Made by a program: the position numbers and the translations under genes. From Hymenochaete sp. R1 (lineage: Eukaryota; Basidiomycota; Agaricomycetes; Hymenochaetales; Hymenochaetaceae), in assembly GCA_019400425.1 (NCBI GenBank), contig JAFREE010000008.1, positions 62,001 to 126,000 on the forward strand: DNA of 64,000 bases, given 5' to 3'. The notes beneath the pieces were generated by a model, which was not told the origin of the DNA, did not search any database, and worked only from the letters and a program-made list of their open reading frames with translations. Shown here in pieces: positions 44,748 to 57,173 of the stretch (the stretch's first letter is position 1; each line of letters opens with the position of its first letter).

Positions 44748-46101
44748 TTAAGACGGCTTGAAATTCATCTTCGACAACCGCGCCCGGCTCCAGATGCTCA
44801 ACAATACAACGATAGGCGCGATTGTGTAGACTAACACCCGTACGCCGATATTGACCGTAGCTGCAGTCCAACTTGAATAGTTCCCTCCGATGGCAGCAGT
44901 CATGAGGAACATAGGGAATAACAGATAACCAGATGCACTAGAGTAGACGTCACGCTCCATCGACCTGAGACCGAGCATATCAGATTAGCTCACCGATGGT
45001 ATTTCCAAACACCCTTTGCCTTCATCCCACCTCCGAATGCCTTCCCGCCAAACCAAACACTCAACCCACCTAACAGCATCTGGCCGACCATCCATACTAT
45101 TGAAACCAGTCCGAACGTCTAATGAAGTAATATAAGTAGAAGATCTGCGAGATCTACAAGAAGGCAAACGCACAGCATGCCAGGTGGTGAAGTGCTCAGA
45201 TTCGTGGATAACTTTATTGGCAAAAATGAGTCCCGTGCCAATCGCAATAGAGGGAAGGCCAATCCCTAGAATAATTAATTGATGACGTGCAAGGCCGCTT
45301 GCTTTCGTTCTCGGTTGAGAAGTTGGTTGAAGGGTCAATATTCCTAAAATGATCTAAATAACTTAATTCCATGAGTTCAATATTCCACATACCAAGTCCA
45401 AAGCACGTAATAGCTAAAGTTTGCAACGGTGGGTGCCCAGCGAACATTCCAAGACTGGAAGGGTCATTGACCAGCACGATGATGACTGTCCCGACGAAAA
45501 AGACCTGATCAAACATGAAGTATAAGCAGTGTTACTACCAAGCTGGGATATTATGATATTCACTCCGAGTGATATCTTCAATCATCGATCGAGAGAAATA
45601 GGCAACTGCGTCAGAGAGATAAAGTTGACTTCCATAAGAATCCTGACTCACAAGTGCGGCCAATAACGACGTCCTATCGCCTTTCCTGCCCTCTTTGGCA
45701 GGCGCGGGCAAGTAGTCTGGTGCCTCCCCAATCGCACCACCGTACGTGCCAACCGAGCCCATATCCAACCGACTCTCATACGCTGAAGCGCCCGATGTGC
45801 CATTCACGCCATCTTTATAGTTCGCCATACCTTCTTGTCCGTATGTTCCACGCGGGTGCCGGTTCTGCACCGTAGTCCGATCCAGAGTGAGATGGTTCTC
45901 CGAAAGCTCTTCGTCTTCGTCTTCAGATTCGACGCTCGCGGTGGATCTCTTATGGTCGCGGTCGCGGTCAAGGAGAGGTTCAGTTACGGACGGTGGGACC
46001 TGGGGCAAAGGTTTATACGTCGCCGTAGATGTGGGTTCGGAGGGGTCAGTTCTCGCGTTGACGGGCATGTTCACACCTTTTCGTGTCCGTGAGTTGCTCA
46101 T
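44748..46101 (-). CDS. Cytochrome b561-domain membrane protein
   Basis: The first exon, 45652-46101, encodes a polar N-terminal 150 residues (Asp/Glu/Ser-rich). It joins 45393-45504 and three further exons. The membrane part has VFFVGTVIIVLVND, then FAGHPPLQTLAITCFGLGILT, RHQLIILGIGLPSIAIGTG, HESEHFTTWHATFGL, KYHRASGYLLFPMF and a last helix VNIGVRVLVYTIAPIVVLL. The four His in HPP, RHQ, TWH and KYHR match the haem-ligand layout of b561/ferric-reductase-like proteins (CYB561D2 type). Known role: transmembrane electron transfer, often from ascorbate or to iron. The long acidic N-terminal tail is unusual for the family. The start is taken at 46101; a second ATG lies 14 codons downstream. Confidence 0.85.
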
Positions 46102-46672
46102 AAATAGCACTGTGTCAAAAGAGGCGCAGTTCGACGCCCGTTAACGTGTTGCCCCTGCACCGTGAGAGCGAGTCGTTCACACCAGCTCAGAGTTAAATTG
46201 CGCGATTGAGGTGGACAGAGGTATTAGTAACCATTTCAGAGCGGGAGGCTGGGCCTGTGGTGTTTTTGATACGTTTCGGGTCATGTTCAATTGGGCGGCC
46301 GCCCGAATCACGACTCGTAGATACCGTTATCGGTTTCGGCGGTTTGCGCCCTCCAGAATCACGGCTTGCAAGTGGCGACAAAAGCGATCAACGGCGCCTT
46401 GCACTCGATAGACGCAGTGTCAACTGACACTCGTACTCATACGCGGATTCGTGGACGTAGAAAGTAGAATGAACTTCATTCCGAGAAAACGGGAGATTCA
46501 ATTCAGCAATTCAGCCGGCCAACCAATCAACGTTACGTGATTGTGAGATTAGTCACGTGCTTCTTCATGCCAAATTGACTCGGCTCGAGGACTCTCAGCT
46601 TCTTCCCTTAAGCTTGCTCCTACGTTCGTCTTATCCTTCAATCTATTATTTTTCATTTTTTATTTTGTTTAA
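46102..46672. promoter_or_regulatory. Divergent promoter, b561 / NCS2
   Basis: 571 bp between divergent start codons. It contains CCAAT at 46523-46527 and CACGTG at 46554-46559, both nearer NCS2. No gene is seen. Confidence 0.45.
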
Positions 46673-48578
46673 ATGGCCTCTTGCGGTAATCCTGCCACTT
46701 CGGATGGAGATGCATTGATGCCAGGTGTGCCAATACATTTTATTCTATTACATTCTAGGGTTTAACTATCTGCATATAGGGAGGCAAAAATTCGATAGGT
46801 CCGTAACCTGCGTAAAGTGCAAGGAGAGGAGAGGAAACATTGTTATCAGACATGCCGTATACTGCAAGTACATAAACGCCACAGTGCCTACAGACTTTCG
46901 CTGCTGACGTGCATCCCATTAGAGATTGCTTCTTCCCGCTCATCGCCTACAGGTTTCGGCGAACGTTAGATTCCTGCATCAATGAGACGCCGGGCTCGTC
47001 AAAGAGGTCACTGAGAGCTGCCGGTAATATCATTGTTGGCTTCTCAGGTGGTCTGGGTTCTGCAGTTGCGCTGGAGCTCTTGAAGAAGACGTATTTTTCA
47101 TCACTTGACCAAGAAGATGAGATTGGGAAGAGAGGCAAGGCTCATCCTCGAAACAAGAAGGCATGGTCTAAGCTGTATGTATGCTATGTAGAGGAATCGT
47201 CTGCTTTCCCTGAAGTGCGTCCTCTACTAGCGTTTATATAGGTCAACGTTGACACATGACATCAGGGAGAAATGAAAGATAGAGCTAATGCCATTCGGGA
47301 TCATATTTCATCCATGGAGTCGGACGAGCTCGAATTGGTGCTCGCGAGAATAGAGGATGCCTTCGACTTGTCCTGGTGGTCCAGAGTCCATGGCAAGTCC
47401 AATGTTGTACTTTTGCGGACTCAGCTCGGAAACGAAGGTATGGCCGCAACTGTTGTTCGACAGCGTTGCTGTATTCTAACCATTCATCAATAGAGCTACC
47501 ATTTCTCCCCCTCGACCTATCGACGTCAGACGCCGATCCTAAAACACTCCTCCGATCCTACCTTGCGAGCCTGCCGACTCCCACAGCCGTCCAATCTGCC
47601 ATTTCTTCCCTCAAACGCCTCGTTCTCGTCTACACCGCCTACCAGCATCGTTGTTCACACCTCATCCTTGGAACAACCCTTACCTCATTATCTATCTCAC
47701 TCATCAATGCGATTGCCTTGGGCGCGGGTGCGAATATGCCTGAAGAGAGCTTTGAGGAATGGTACCCACCTAGCGGTGAGATGGGATCAGAAAACAGGAG
47801 CGGGTTGAGTGTGAGGATTGTAAGGCCTCTACAGGATATTGGGATGAAGGAATGTGCCTCATGGGCACACTGGAACGGTCTGCGGATTATTGGGAAAGAG
47901 AAACTCCCTGGTATTTCAGCGAAGCAGACTATCGGAGGCTTGACCAAAAGTACGTTGAGCTTTTTTTGAATAAAGCTCCCTCAGGTTTGAACGGACTATA
48001 CACAGACTTCATCGTGGGGTTGGAGAAGGACTACCCATCAACTGTCTCAACCATCGCGCGAACATGTGCAAAAGTTGCCTCGAAGGACGAAGCCGATAGT
48101 CATTGTGCGATGTGCCATAGGTCTGTCTTCATTCCTCATCTTGCTAGATCGTGGCCTCGTATCCGTTTCTAACCCTACGTCATTACACAGACCAACTCCG
48201 ACTGGCGTCTTAGACTGGAAGTCTCGTATATCCATAAGAGACCTTCCTGACAAAGCCAACGACGGCATTTCAAACACGAACCCATCAATACATACCTCAA
48301 CGAAAAATACGCCAGAGCGGGATAATCTTGCTAAGCACCTCTGCTATGCTTGTCACACGCATCTCACATCTCGGACACCACGTTCCATCCCTGCGCCTTT
48401 AAACGGGACAGTACTTCCGACGTGGGTTGCGGCTTTAGTCTCGACAGACGCAAATGATTCGAGCGTTCTCGCTGTTGCTGATGAGCCTAATGTTTCCAGG
48501 CGGGAGGATGATGCTGCAAAGGTGATGGGCCGAGAAGAAATGAAGAATACAATTGGAAAGTTCCTGCTGGAAGAGTAG
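46673..48578 (+). CDS. NCS2: Cytoplasmic tRNA 2-thiolation protein Ncs2 (Ctu2)
   Basis: Exons 46673-46724, 46780-46867, 46923-47214, 47266-47437, 47494-47949, 47985-48120 and 48191-48578 close to 527 residues. Seen: an N-terminal zinc-ribbon pair CVKCKE and VYCKDCF followed by YRFRRTL, the degenerate PP-loop VGFSGGLGSAVAL, a mid-region ADPKTLLRSYLASLP, then C-terminal cysteine pairs CAMCH and CYACH. Known role: with Ncs6 it thiolates wobble uridine (mcm5s2U34) of tRNA Lys, Glu and Gln using the Urm1 sulfur relay. The GG-x-S form of the PP-loop lacks the full SGGKDS of the catalytic partner, as usual for Ncs2. Confidence 0.93.
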
Positions 48579-49092
48579 ACAAATTATTTGTATGCTTTAA
48601 CTCCGACGCGTAGATTACGTGGCATGCACCGGGATACTTAATCTAGAGAAAAAGTTCGTTTACTCCATCACGTTTTGAGGGATTCATTTGGACCTTTACA
48701 GTTTGGTGAGTTTGCAATAGGAATGGATCAAAGCTTCGAAGGCAATTAGGACTGCAGAAGGGGATAATGGTAAACAGAAAATAAAGCAAGAGAAAGAGAG
48801 CTGGACTGGAAAATGACAAGGTTACACACATGATGCGCCGGTCATTTGTTTGGAAAAATAAATCGGCTAAGAGGCGAAAACAATGCTGTCGTAAGGAAAC
48901 CACCATATTACAGCCAACAGAGGTATAGACAGTGCGTAAACCCGATCATCTTAATAATGAAATACCAAGGGCTACGAGGTAGTCCGAGGCGAAAATAAAT
49001 GAATTTGGAAGGGAAAAAACGCAAGGGAAAAAATCAGTGTTGTTTGAAAAGAATATAAAGTTGAAGAAAAGCTGATAAAAATTCGTTCGTTA
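48579..49092. other. Intergenic: convergent 3' regions
   Basis: It is A/G-rich on the plus strand between the convergent NCS2 and AT-hook genes. No coding frame is supported. Confidence 0.4.
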
Positions 49093-51007
49093 TCATGACT
49101 TCGACCCGCCAGATCTGTTTCTGTCGTAGTAGACTGAACGCGAAGCCGTCATTCCAGAGATAACCGGCGACGGCGTGTTGGCAGCAACATGCGGCATTGG
49201 CCAGTGCATGAGATTACCTCCGCCTGGAGGCGCTGGTGGTGGGATGTGTTGTTGAGCATGCTTTTGGGGCTGAGGCTGAGTTGGGGTTTGAGGGGCGTTT
49301 ACAGGAGACACAGATGTCGACGGTGGTCGCTCTGAGGCGGCGGACGTTCCTGCGGAAGCAACCACATTGACCTTGGGTGCAGACGTATGCGAAACAACAG
49401 AGTTACCATTCAAAGCAGGTGAACGAGAAACAGGAGTGCCTGTTGTACCGTCCAGGGCATTCGAACCGGGTCCCGAATCCGTGTCCCGTCTTCGTTTAAC
49501 GGCTCGAGATGAGCTCTCTTTCAGCCCAAGGTTCGTAGCTTTGATGAGAATTTGATGTCGAGTCCGACTGGAACCCCATTTAGTGCACACCCAGTCCCAA
49601 TCATAATCCCCGTTCGATGCACCTGCATTCTTACTTTCTTCTGCCAGCTTTTTCAGCCTCTCTGTCTCTTCCTCACTCCAGGCTCCTTGATTCCCCGATG
49701 CAGAGGGAGTGTTGTTCATTGCGACTGGTTTCATAACTTGTTGCTGCGCAGCATAAGGAACAGTGCTCGTTGTTTGAGGTTGTGAAGCATACGTATAATA
49801 CGGTTGTCCGTAAGGATGAGGAGCATAAGTGACGGCAGGATACGACGTTTGCTGGCTAGGTTGAGCGGGTGATCCACTCAGTGACATGACAAAGGACCCT
49901 GGGTTGGTTATAATTGGAACAGGGGGCGAAGCGGTCTTCGACGTGGACGCAGGGGCACTGTATGACGATGACGAAGGTGCGGGTTGAGGAGCAGCAGACT
50001 TGAGTACGATGGCAGAAGGGTTCGCCATCTAGATTAATTGCAATAGATAAATAATGGTCGAGCAGAATATCACTGAATTGCTCACAAGTTGGTCACAAGC
50101 TTTTCTTGCTTCAGATAAGAGTGTAATAGGATCAACCTGGTTGCCAGGCAAGTTGAAGCATTGCTGGACGATATGCTGAGGGGCTCCTCGCTGCCAAAAT
50201 CGACCATTACTTGGCGCATATAAGGAAGCAAATTAATGTGTACTCACGATAAGTTCGTCTGCAGCGGTATAAAATTCAACACACATGGATAAGACACGCC
50301 ATTGAAAATCATAGAACGGCTGGTTGTTCGGGTCCGGGGCTTGATAAGGCCCAGCAGCTCTTTGGACATGAACAGGAGGGCGCGGTTGAGGAGTAGGTAT
50401 CGCGGGAGGAGCCGTAGAGGTTGACGGCTGAGGGGGCGTTGGAGGGTGCTGCTGCTGCGGGGTTTGAGGTGTAACCTGAGGTTGGGGAATTGGAGGCTGT
50501 GGACCCCGTTCTTTCGCAGGCTGGTGCTGCGGCTGCGGCTGCTGTTGAGGGCGTGGACGATCGTAAGATGGTATAGGTTCATCAGTTGGAGTGTACTGTT
50601 TGGTTCCGTCGTTTGAAATGACGTCGAACCGGGGCTTTTTGTTCTTCGAGCCCTTTGGTCGACCAGGTCTCCGACGTGGAGGTGAATTAATATTGGCCGA
50701 CGAGCTACAGAAAGGCAGAAGTTGGGGATCGATGACGAATATCGAGAGCACGAGCACCGAGAGCGACGTACCCGTGCTGGTCTGGATGAGCGTGATTCGG
50801 AACGACTGCACCCTCAACTTCCTCCTCCTCCTCTTCCTCGACATCATGTCGACCGCCGGCATCGACGCGGCCGTCATCCTTGTGGGCATCACCAGGATAG
50901 CTCGGGTGAGGGTGTACGTCCTTGGCGAAAGAGGACAGACGAGGAACTGAAGCGGTTGGGTTGAGAGCGTGCGATAGGGTCGAGGAATAGACGACGGAAT
51001 TATCCAT
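49093..51007 (-). CDS. AT-hook protein with SANT-like segment, unknown function
   Basis: Exons 50772-51007, 50248-50704, 50086-50190 and 49093-50028 give 577 residues. The N-terminus is acidic with a run of seven Glu. An AT-hook RRRPGRPKGSKNKKPR follows; GRP is the minor-groove core. A Pro/Gln-rich stretch leads to a conserved-looking segment PFYDFQWRVLSMCVEFY..ADELI. The third exon adds a helix (QQCFNLPGNQVDPI). The last exon has GAWSEEETERLKKLAEES with Trp spacing like a Myb/SANT helix, followed by DWDWVCTKW and a basic patch. It is probably a nuclear chromatin-associated factor. The domain layout is seen in the sequence; the role is inferred. Confidence 0.75.
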
Positions 51008-51457
51008 TGAGACTTGAAGATTCGATACCGAATAATTAAAAATGATAATGGGTATACAGAACGGTACCCAACGAAGGCTGTCCCGTCACTGATTACACAC
51101 CAGAGTCCCCCCTCCTCGCGTATAAATATTAATATTCTTCCTAGATATATTCGCAGACTGGATTCCTCGCACCTCAAGATGGCAACCAGTCGAGTTCGGT
51201 GTAGACAAGTCAGGCAGAGCTGAGGGTCTGCTGCTGGTTGGTTTGGAAGAGAGCCTTGTAAAACAACAACTCGGATTTGGCAACTTCTCGCTATGTGACA
51301 CATATGTGACATAACAGTCACGGCAGATATGTCACATGTATTCCATGAACAAAAAAGAAGTTTATTTTATTTCATTTGTATTTTCATAAAAAATATTGTT
51401 TAGTACTAACCCCATCGACTCTTTTTCTGTCGCTCCCAACTGTATGGTTCCAAGTGT
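51008..51457. promoter_or_regulatory. Divergent promoter, AT-hook gene / DBP6
   Basis: 450 bp between divergent ATGs. It includes ATGTGACA at 51293-51300 and 51304-51311 and the inverted form ATGTCACAT at 51329-51337. The DBP6 side is AT-rich. No gene is seen. Confidence 0.45.
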
Positions 51458-53787
51458 ATGGCGGTTACAGCACCGGTGATTTCCCAACACCTACAAAAGT
51501 CTGGGAAGACGAAGGCAAAAGTCCGTTACTTGAAGAAGAAAAAAGAGCGTAGAAAGCACAAAAAATCAGGAGCCGTGACTACCGTTCAACGTGCAAATGA
51601 CCAACACCGTTCTGACGAATCTTCGAACTCAGAGGACGAGGGTGAGCAAGGAGATGCTCTCAATCTCAACTCGGAAGTTCCCACCAAACGGGCGAGAACA
51701 AGTAGCGAAAGCGAACCAAGTTCTGCGGACGAGCTGGTAGAAGAGAGTCCGAGTCCTGCCAGGGAACAAGGATCACTTCAGAGGCGTTCACCAACACCAG
51801 TCGCAGCGTTTCCTTCCTTCCCTGCTCCAGTTGCCCCCGATGCACCATCTAAAACAGATCTGGCATTGCAAGGTCTCGATACAGCCCTTCTCCATGCCGA
51901 ATTCGTCAATCCTTCTCAATCCACGCCTATCAATGCAGTCGGCTCTTCGGTGAATCCCGATGCCTCAAATCGATTGCCAATTCTCAGCGACCGAATGAGG
52001 AAACGTCTACTGGAACTGGAGATTGTTGAACTGTTTGCAGGTATGTATATGGTTGCCACCATCCAATCAGGGAACATACTTACTATGGATAGTTCAGACC
52101 GCATTGCTGCCGTTCCTTCTTCCGTCACAGAGAAGTCTACGAGGGCTTTGCTGCCCATATAATTCTTTACGGGATGTGTGTGTATCCGCCCCTACAGGCA
52201 GCGGAAAGACCCTATCATACGTCGTTCCCATCGTTGAGGTACGTGGGGCTTATTTTGCCCGATTAACGAACTTATTTCTTTGAAGGTTTTATCCCCCCGT
52301 GTCGCAGTGCGTTTGCGCGCTCTGATTGTCCTACCGACTCGTGATCTCGTGCTTCAAGTACAAGAGACATTTGAAGCGATTGGAAAGGGTAGAGGATTGA
52401 AGGTGAGTATTCTTGAGCATTAATCGTTCATTAACTTACGTCTTCAAAGATTGGTGTTGTGAGCGGCCAGCACTCCTTCGCGCATGAGCAAACCCAATTA
52501 GTCAATGAAAAAGATAAACAGTAAGTTTCAGTTCCCTTCAAGAAGCACTAATTCTCATTTGATCTTAGTCTAGGCGGTGGATCCAGCAATATCGATGTAC
52601 TGATATCGACACCTGGACGCCTCATGGATCATCTGAACGGCACTCAAGGGTTCACCTTGCAACATCTAAGATTTCTAGTCATAGATGAAGCTGATAGACT
52701 TCTCTCACAAAGTTTCCAGGGCTGGCTTGCCCATGTTCTAGGTGCTCTTCGACCTTCCACTCCCTCGACAGACTCCACTATTGACACAAACCATAACGAT
52801 GGCGATCGCGCCGACTTCCTCCCAAAGCGAGATATCATAGCACCCTTGTTCCTCCCTCCTCGTGCAACAGAGCTCGACGACACTAAGCAATCTTCCTGCC
52901 AGAAGCTGCTTTTCAGCGCCACGCTTACACGAGATCCGGCCAGAATCTCCGCTTTGGGACTCAGAGATCCGAAATATTTCGTTGTGCAGGGGGCCGGAGA
53001 GGAAGGAAATGCTCCTTTACTCGGACTCGAGGAGTTTGCGATGCCTATAGGTTTGAAAGAGCATTATATCACGACTTTGGCTGCCCGCAAGCCTCTCGTG
53101 TTCTTCTATTTCATCCATTCTCGTGAAATCTCGAATGCACTGGTGTTCACAAAAAGCGCGAATTCGACAGCGAGGCTCATGAAATTATTTGAGTTTCTGC
53201 AGGACGAATGGCATTCTTCCAGGACCAACGCGCCAAATAGGAAACGTTCTATCATACAGGCATACTCTAGCGATTTACCTCCCGGCGAACGGAAATCAAT
53301 CCTCGAAAGATTTAAGAAACAAGAAATAGACATGTATGTCCGCTTGTCTGATCATTTCGCCTATATCTAACCAACAATTTTGCCTCAAGACTCATCTGCT
53401 CTGACCTTGTCGCCCGCGGTCTGGACGTTCCTCATGTCGCTCATGTCATATCTTACGACGCCCCGGTAGACATACGCAAGTATGTCCACCGAGCGGGCCG
53501 AACCGCGCGTGCTGGACGCGAAGGCTCGTCTTGGACGCTTGTGGAGGAACAGGAAGCTCGCTTCTTCAAAGACATGCTGAGAGGCGTGAACCAGGCGGCT
53601 CTGGATCGCGTTTCGCGAGTCCGCGTAAATGACGCGGAATTGAAAGGGATGGAAGGTTGTTACGAAGTGAGTGAGGGCTGGGAAGGTTGTGGAGGCCATA
53701 AAATGGGATGTATGCTAAACTTGTATTTGTATGATGTAGGTTGCATTGGAGAAGCTTCGGGATTTGTACGGACGACTTTCCTCATAG
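51458..53787 (+). CDS. DBP6: DEAD-box RNA helicase Dbp6 (DDX51 type)
   Basis: Exons 51458-52040, 52093-52238, 52286-52402, 52450-52520, 52569-53333, 53390-53666 and 53740-53787 close to 668 residues. The N-terminal 150 residues are Lys-rich then acidic. Motifs in order: Q-like VQTALLPFLL, motif I SAPTGSGKT, Ia LPTRDLV, ISTPGR, motif II VIDEADRLL, motif III FSATLT, then CSDLVARGLD and motif VI HRAGRTARAG. GQHSFAHEQ is typical of the Dbp6/DDX51 branch. Known role: an early nucleolar step in 60S ribosomal subunit assembly. Confidence 0.94.
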
Positions 53788-55351
53788 TAACGGTGTGGGC
53801 ACGCATGGGCGCGGGTGTGAAAGTTTATACCCTTCGGTTGATGGAGATTGTGTATCTGCGTTTATCGGCCCCGCTCGCGGGAAAGGGCCCTAAAACCAGT
53901 ACGCAGACAACGAAAAATCACTGAATTGAGGAGTGCATTCTCGTCGGGTCATGAAACGCTGCATACTGGACTCGTAGTCACGATATATCTCATACATGAA
54001 TCCTCAATCAACAAACGGTACAAGACCATCCTTCCTCACCTTCAAAGAGAAAACGAATGTCAGGACGCTTCAAGTCAGCGAATATCATGGTAAAACGAAC
54101 ATAGTGAATTTATTCACGAGGGCACTTGCAAAGTTCCTCTTCCTTGAGGCCACTCATCACGGATTCGACATGCTGGCCGCATCCCTATCGAAGGAAGAAA
54201 GAGACGATACCATCAATTGATATTATCATCAGTCAAATGAATGAGATGATAGAGTGGCAAGAAACTGACCTGCCAGGTTTTCTTGCCACAAATGCTGCAA
54301 TCAACCCGTTTGCATGCATCAACAGGGGCGGTGAAGGTGACAACTGCCATAGATAACGACGATTGAACTGAGTTGTATTTGTTGGTAGATTTCTTGAGTG
54401 AGAAAACTCTTGAGACATTTTTATCGCTTTCCTCTTGCTCTCTTATATATGCTCCCTTCCCGCTTGCCTTCACGTGTGAGGGCGTGCCAGTCTTTGTCAG
54501 TCCGAGACACCTGACCTTCGCTAGTTCCTCAAAGTTTATAAGTAAGACAAAAAAGTTGGCAAGTTCCTAATAATCTGTGCGTTCGTTCGTCCGTCGTCCA
54601 TACCCCAACCGCTAATCCGATAGGATAGGGTGAAGGTCCGTCGTTCGTCCAATTGCTGTGCCAAGGGAGTTCCCTCTTGGGAATGAGCGCAAAGGCGATT
54701 GATTTGTCCGGGCGTCCAAAGGCACCGAGGAAATAAGTGATTTGTTGCGAGACGGCATGCTCGGAGCGAGCGAACCAGGCGAATAATGGATTGTCGACAC
54801 AACCACAACCAGCAGCACCACACTCTAGTACTAGTGCTCTGCAAAAAATTCTATACATTCCTTTGTACAGCTGAAAATACAAGGGAAGGCCACAAAGTAT
54901 TTGATTCTAAGCCACCTATGGATAGAAAGGTCTGTAGAAAAGCGCGTACAATTAGCCATGGATCCCGTTCTTGTTAAAAATTTCGGGTAAGGGAAAAGGG
55001 ATGTGAATGGTTACTACGGGAGCGTCCACGAGGCATTTAGGTGCTCTGGATCGATGTGACGCAGAGCGCCGCCGTACCGAACCGAAAGCCGCAACCACGG
55101 TCACATGATGCTTGTTGAATAACTTGGTCCTGCTTTCCTCCGCGACTACCTCTTCCTCAGCACCAGCCACCACGTCTTGTGTGTTGACTGCCAGCCTCTC
55201 TTCCCTCCCTTCTTCTTCCATCTTATATCTTCTGAGGAGAGAGAACCACCCTTCCTCTTTCTTTCTTGCATATTTCACTCTTGCTTTTTCTTCTCCCACA
55301 ACCACCGCCACTTTTCTTTTACCATCTTCAGGTGTCCTCATTCAACCATCC
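53788..55351. other. Intergenic, 1.56 kb: DBP6 3' flank and cyclin promoter
   Basis: Several open frames (for example 54529-54882, minus) show no domain or signal peptide. From about 55180 to 55330 it is T/C-rich on the plus strand, fitting a cyclin 5' UTR or promoter. No gene called. Confidence 0.4.
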
Positions 55352-57173
55352 ATGGCTCTCAACTCAAGAGTGGGTTTCTTTCCCTTGCACGGCACTTCAT
55401 TTTCGCTGATTTCTTTTATTCCTTGACTTTTAGTTCCGAGTAAGGACAGGTCCCCAGCGCCCCAAGGTGGGCAGCGACGAGAATGCGATCGTCGCCAAAC
55501 ATAGCAAGCAATCATCCATCGGCGGGCCCGTTCGCGTTCCCGCAAAGACTGGCCCTCAGCGCCCGGCGCTCGGAGAGGTCACCACCAACGCAGTAAAGAG
55601 ACAGGTATGTGTTACCAACTCGTACACCTCGGGCTATCGTCACTCTTCAATGAGTGGTGAGGTTGTGGTTCGGTATCTATTGCTGACTGTGGCCCCCTGT
55701 TATCAGTTCGCCAAGTTGCCCGGAAAAGTCCTCAAGGAAGAAGTTGGCACAAAAAGGAGTCGCTCCTCGACTCTGGACGCTGCTACGGGACCTCAGAGAG
55801 TGCCCCTGGGTCCCGTGCGGCCCATAGCTAACGTCGCCACATCCGCCTCAACCACCTCCATTCCTAATCCAGCACCCCTCCGTGCCCAGCGCCCGAACAT
55901 CATCCGTCCCTCGGAAACCGCCCCGGAACTTCACAAGCCCTCCCCCGTGAAAGAAGATGTTGTCGCTACCGATGATAGCATGGAAATTGAGGAGAGGGAG
56001 GTCGAGCAAGACGAGGTCATGCAGTCGAAACATACAGAGGAACAATCCCCGCAAGCTCAGGAATCTCCCGACCTGGACGAAGATCATGACGAAAAAGTTT
56101 CCGTGGAACACATCTGGCCTGAAATGAGTCCAGCAGCTGCCTCCAGGCTCCGGAATGAAATTGAAAGCATCCAAAAGACTTTCCAAGATGAACTCGACAT
56201 GTTTGACACGACGATGGTGAGCGAGTACGCCGATGATATTTTTGAATACATGTCCGAGCTAGAGGTATGGAGTTTATCCGATTTCTGCTTCTTCCTTGTA
56301 TTAACGCCTTTTGGATCACGTACAGTTGAGCACCATGCCGCTGTCGGATTATATTGATCGTCAGAGTGAAATTACATGGGAGATGCGTCAAGCACTTGTG
56401 GATTGGCTCCTGCAAGTCCATCTGCGTTACCATCTTCTCCCCGAAACCCTCTGGATCGCCATCAACATCATTGATCGCTTTCTTTCAGAACGAACCGTCT
56501 CGGTGGTCAAGCTGCAGCTCGTTGGTGTCACCGCAATGTTCATTGCTGCGAAATACGAGGAGATCCTTGCCCCATCTGTCGAGGAGTTTATTTACATGAC
56601 GGAAGGAGGTTACACCAAGGACGAGATTCTTCGCGGAGAACGTGTCATTCTTCAGGCCCTGAACTTCAACGTTTCAAGCTATTGTACTCCGTACAGCTGG
56701 ATGCGCCGGATAAGCAAGGCAGATAACTATGACATTCAGACCAGAACACTGTGCAAGTACCTTGTGGAGGTGACGTTACTTGACCATAACTTCCTTCGTG
56801 TCAAACCAAGCTTGGTCGCCGCTGTTGGAATGTACACTGCGCGCAGGATGCTGGGTGGTGATTGGGTAAGTTCTATTACTATAGTTTTTAGATGACGCGT
56901 CGCGACGCGTTGTACTTGAACACGTGACTGACATATTACCACTTATAGAACGAGGGCTTTGTCTTCTACTCTGGTTACACGGAGGAACACTTGCTGCCAG
57001 GACATAACTACATCATCGAAAAGTTATTGGAATCCAGCTTCGAAAAGCAGTACGTAAGCAGGAAGTATGCCAACAAGAAATTCTTGAAAGCCAGTATTTT
57101 CGCAATGGAATGGGCACGAACGAATCCAACCCCTGGGAGCGAGCCCATAGACGAAATGATCTTGGAGCCCTAA
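55352..57173 (+). CDS. G2/M B-type cyclin
   Basis: Exons 55352-55369, 55434-55604, 55707-56264, 56326-56865 and 56949-57173 close to 503 residues. The tiny first exon (MALNSR) is inferred from the splice phase. The N-terminal regulatory part has a destruction box RPALGEVTT (R-x2-L), and Lys-rich then acidic stretches. The cyclin box starts with MRQALVDWLLQVHLRYHLLPETLW and continues KLQLVGVTAMFIAAKYEEI. The C-terminal fold follows (ADNYDIQTRTLCKYLVEV, RVKPSLVAAVGMYTARRML). Known role: it activates Cdk1 for mitosis and is degraded by the APC/C through the destruction box. Confidence 0.95.

Noticed and set aside
54529..54882. A 117-codon minus-strand frame with several Cys
   Set aside because: No signal peptide, no Cys spacing like the SSP family, and other frames overlap it equally well.
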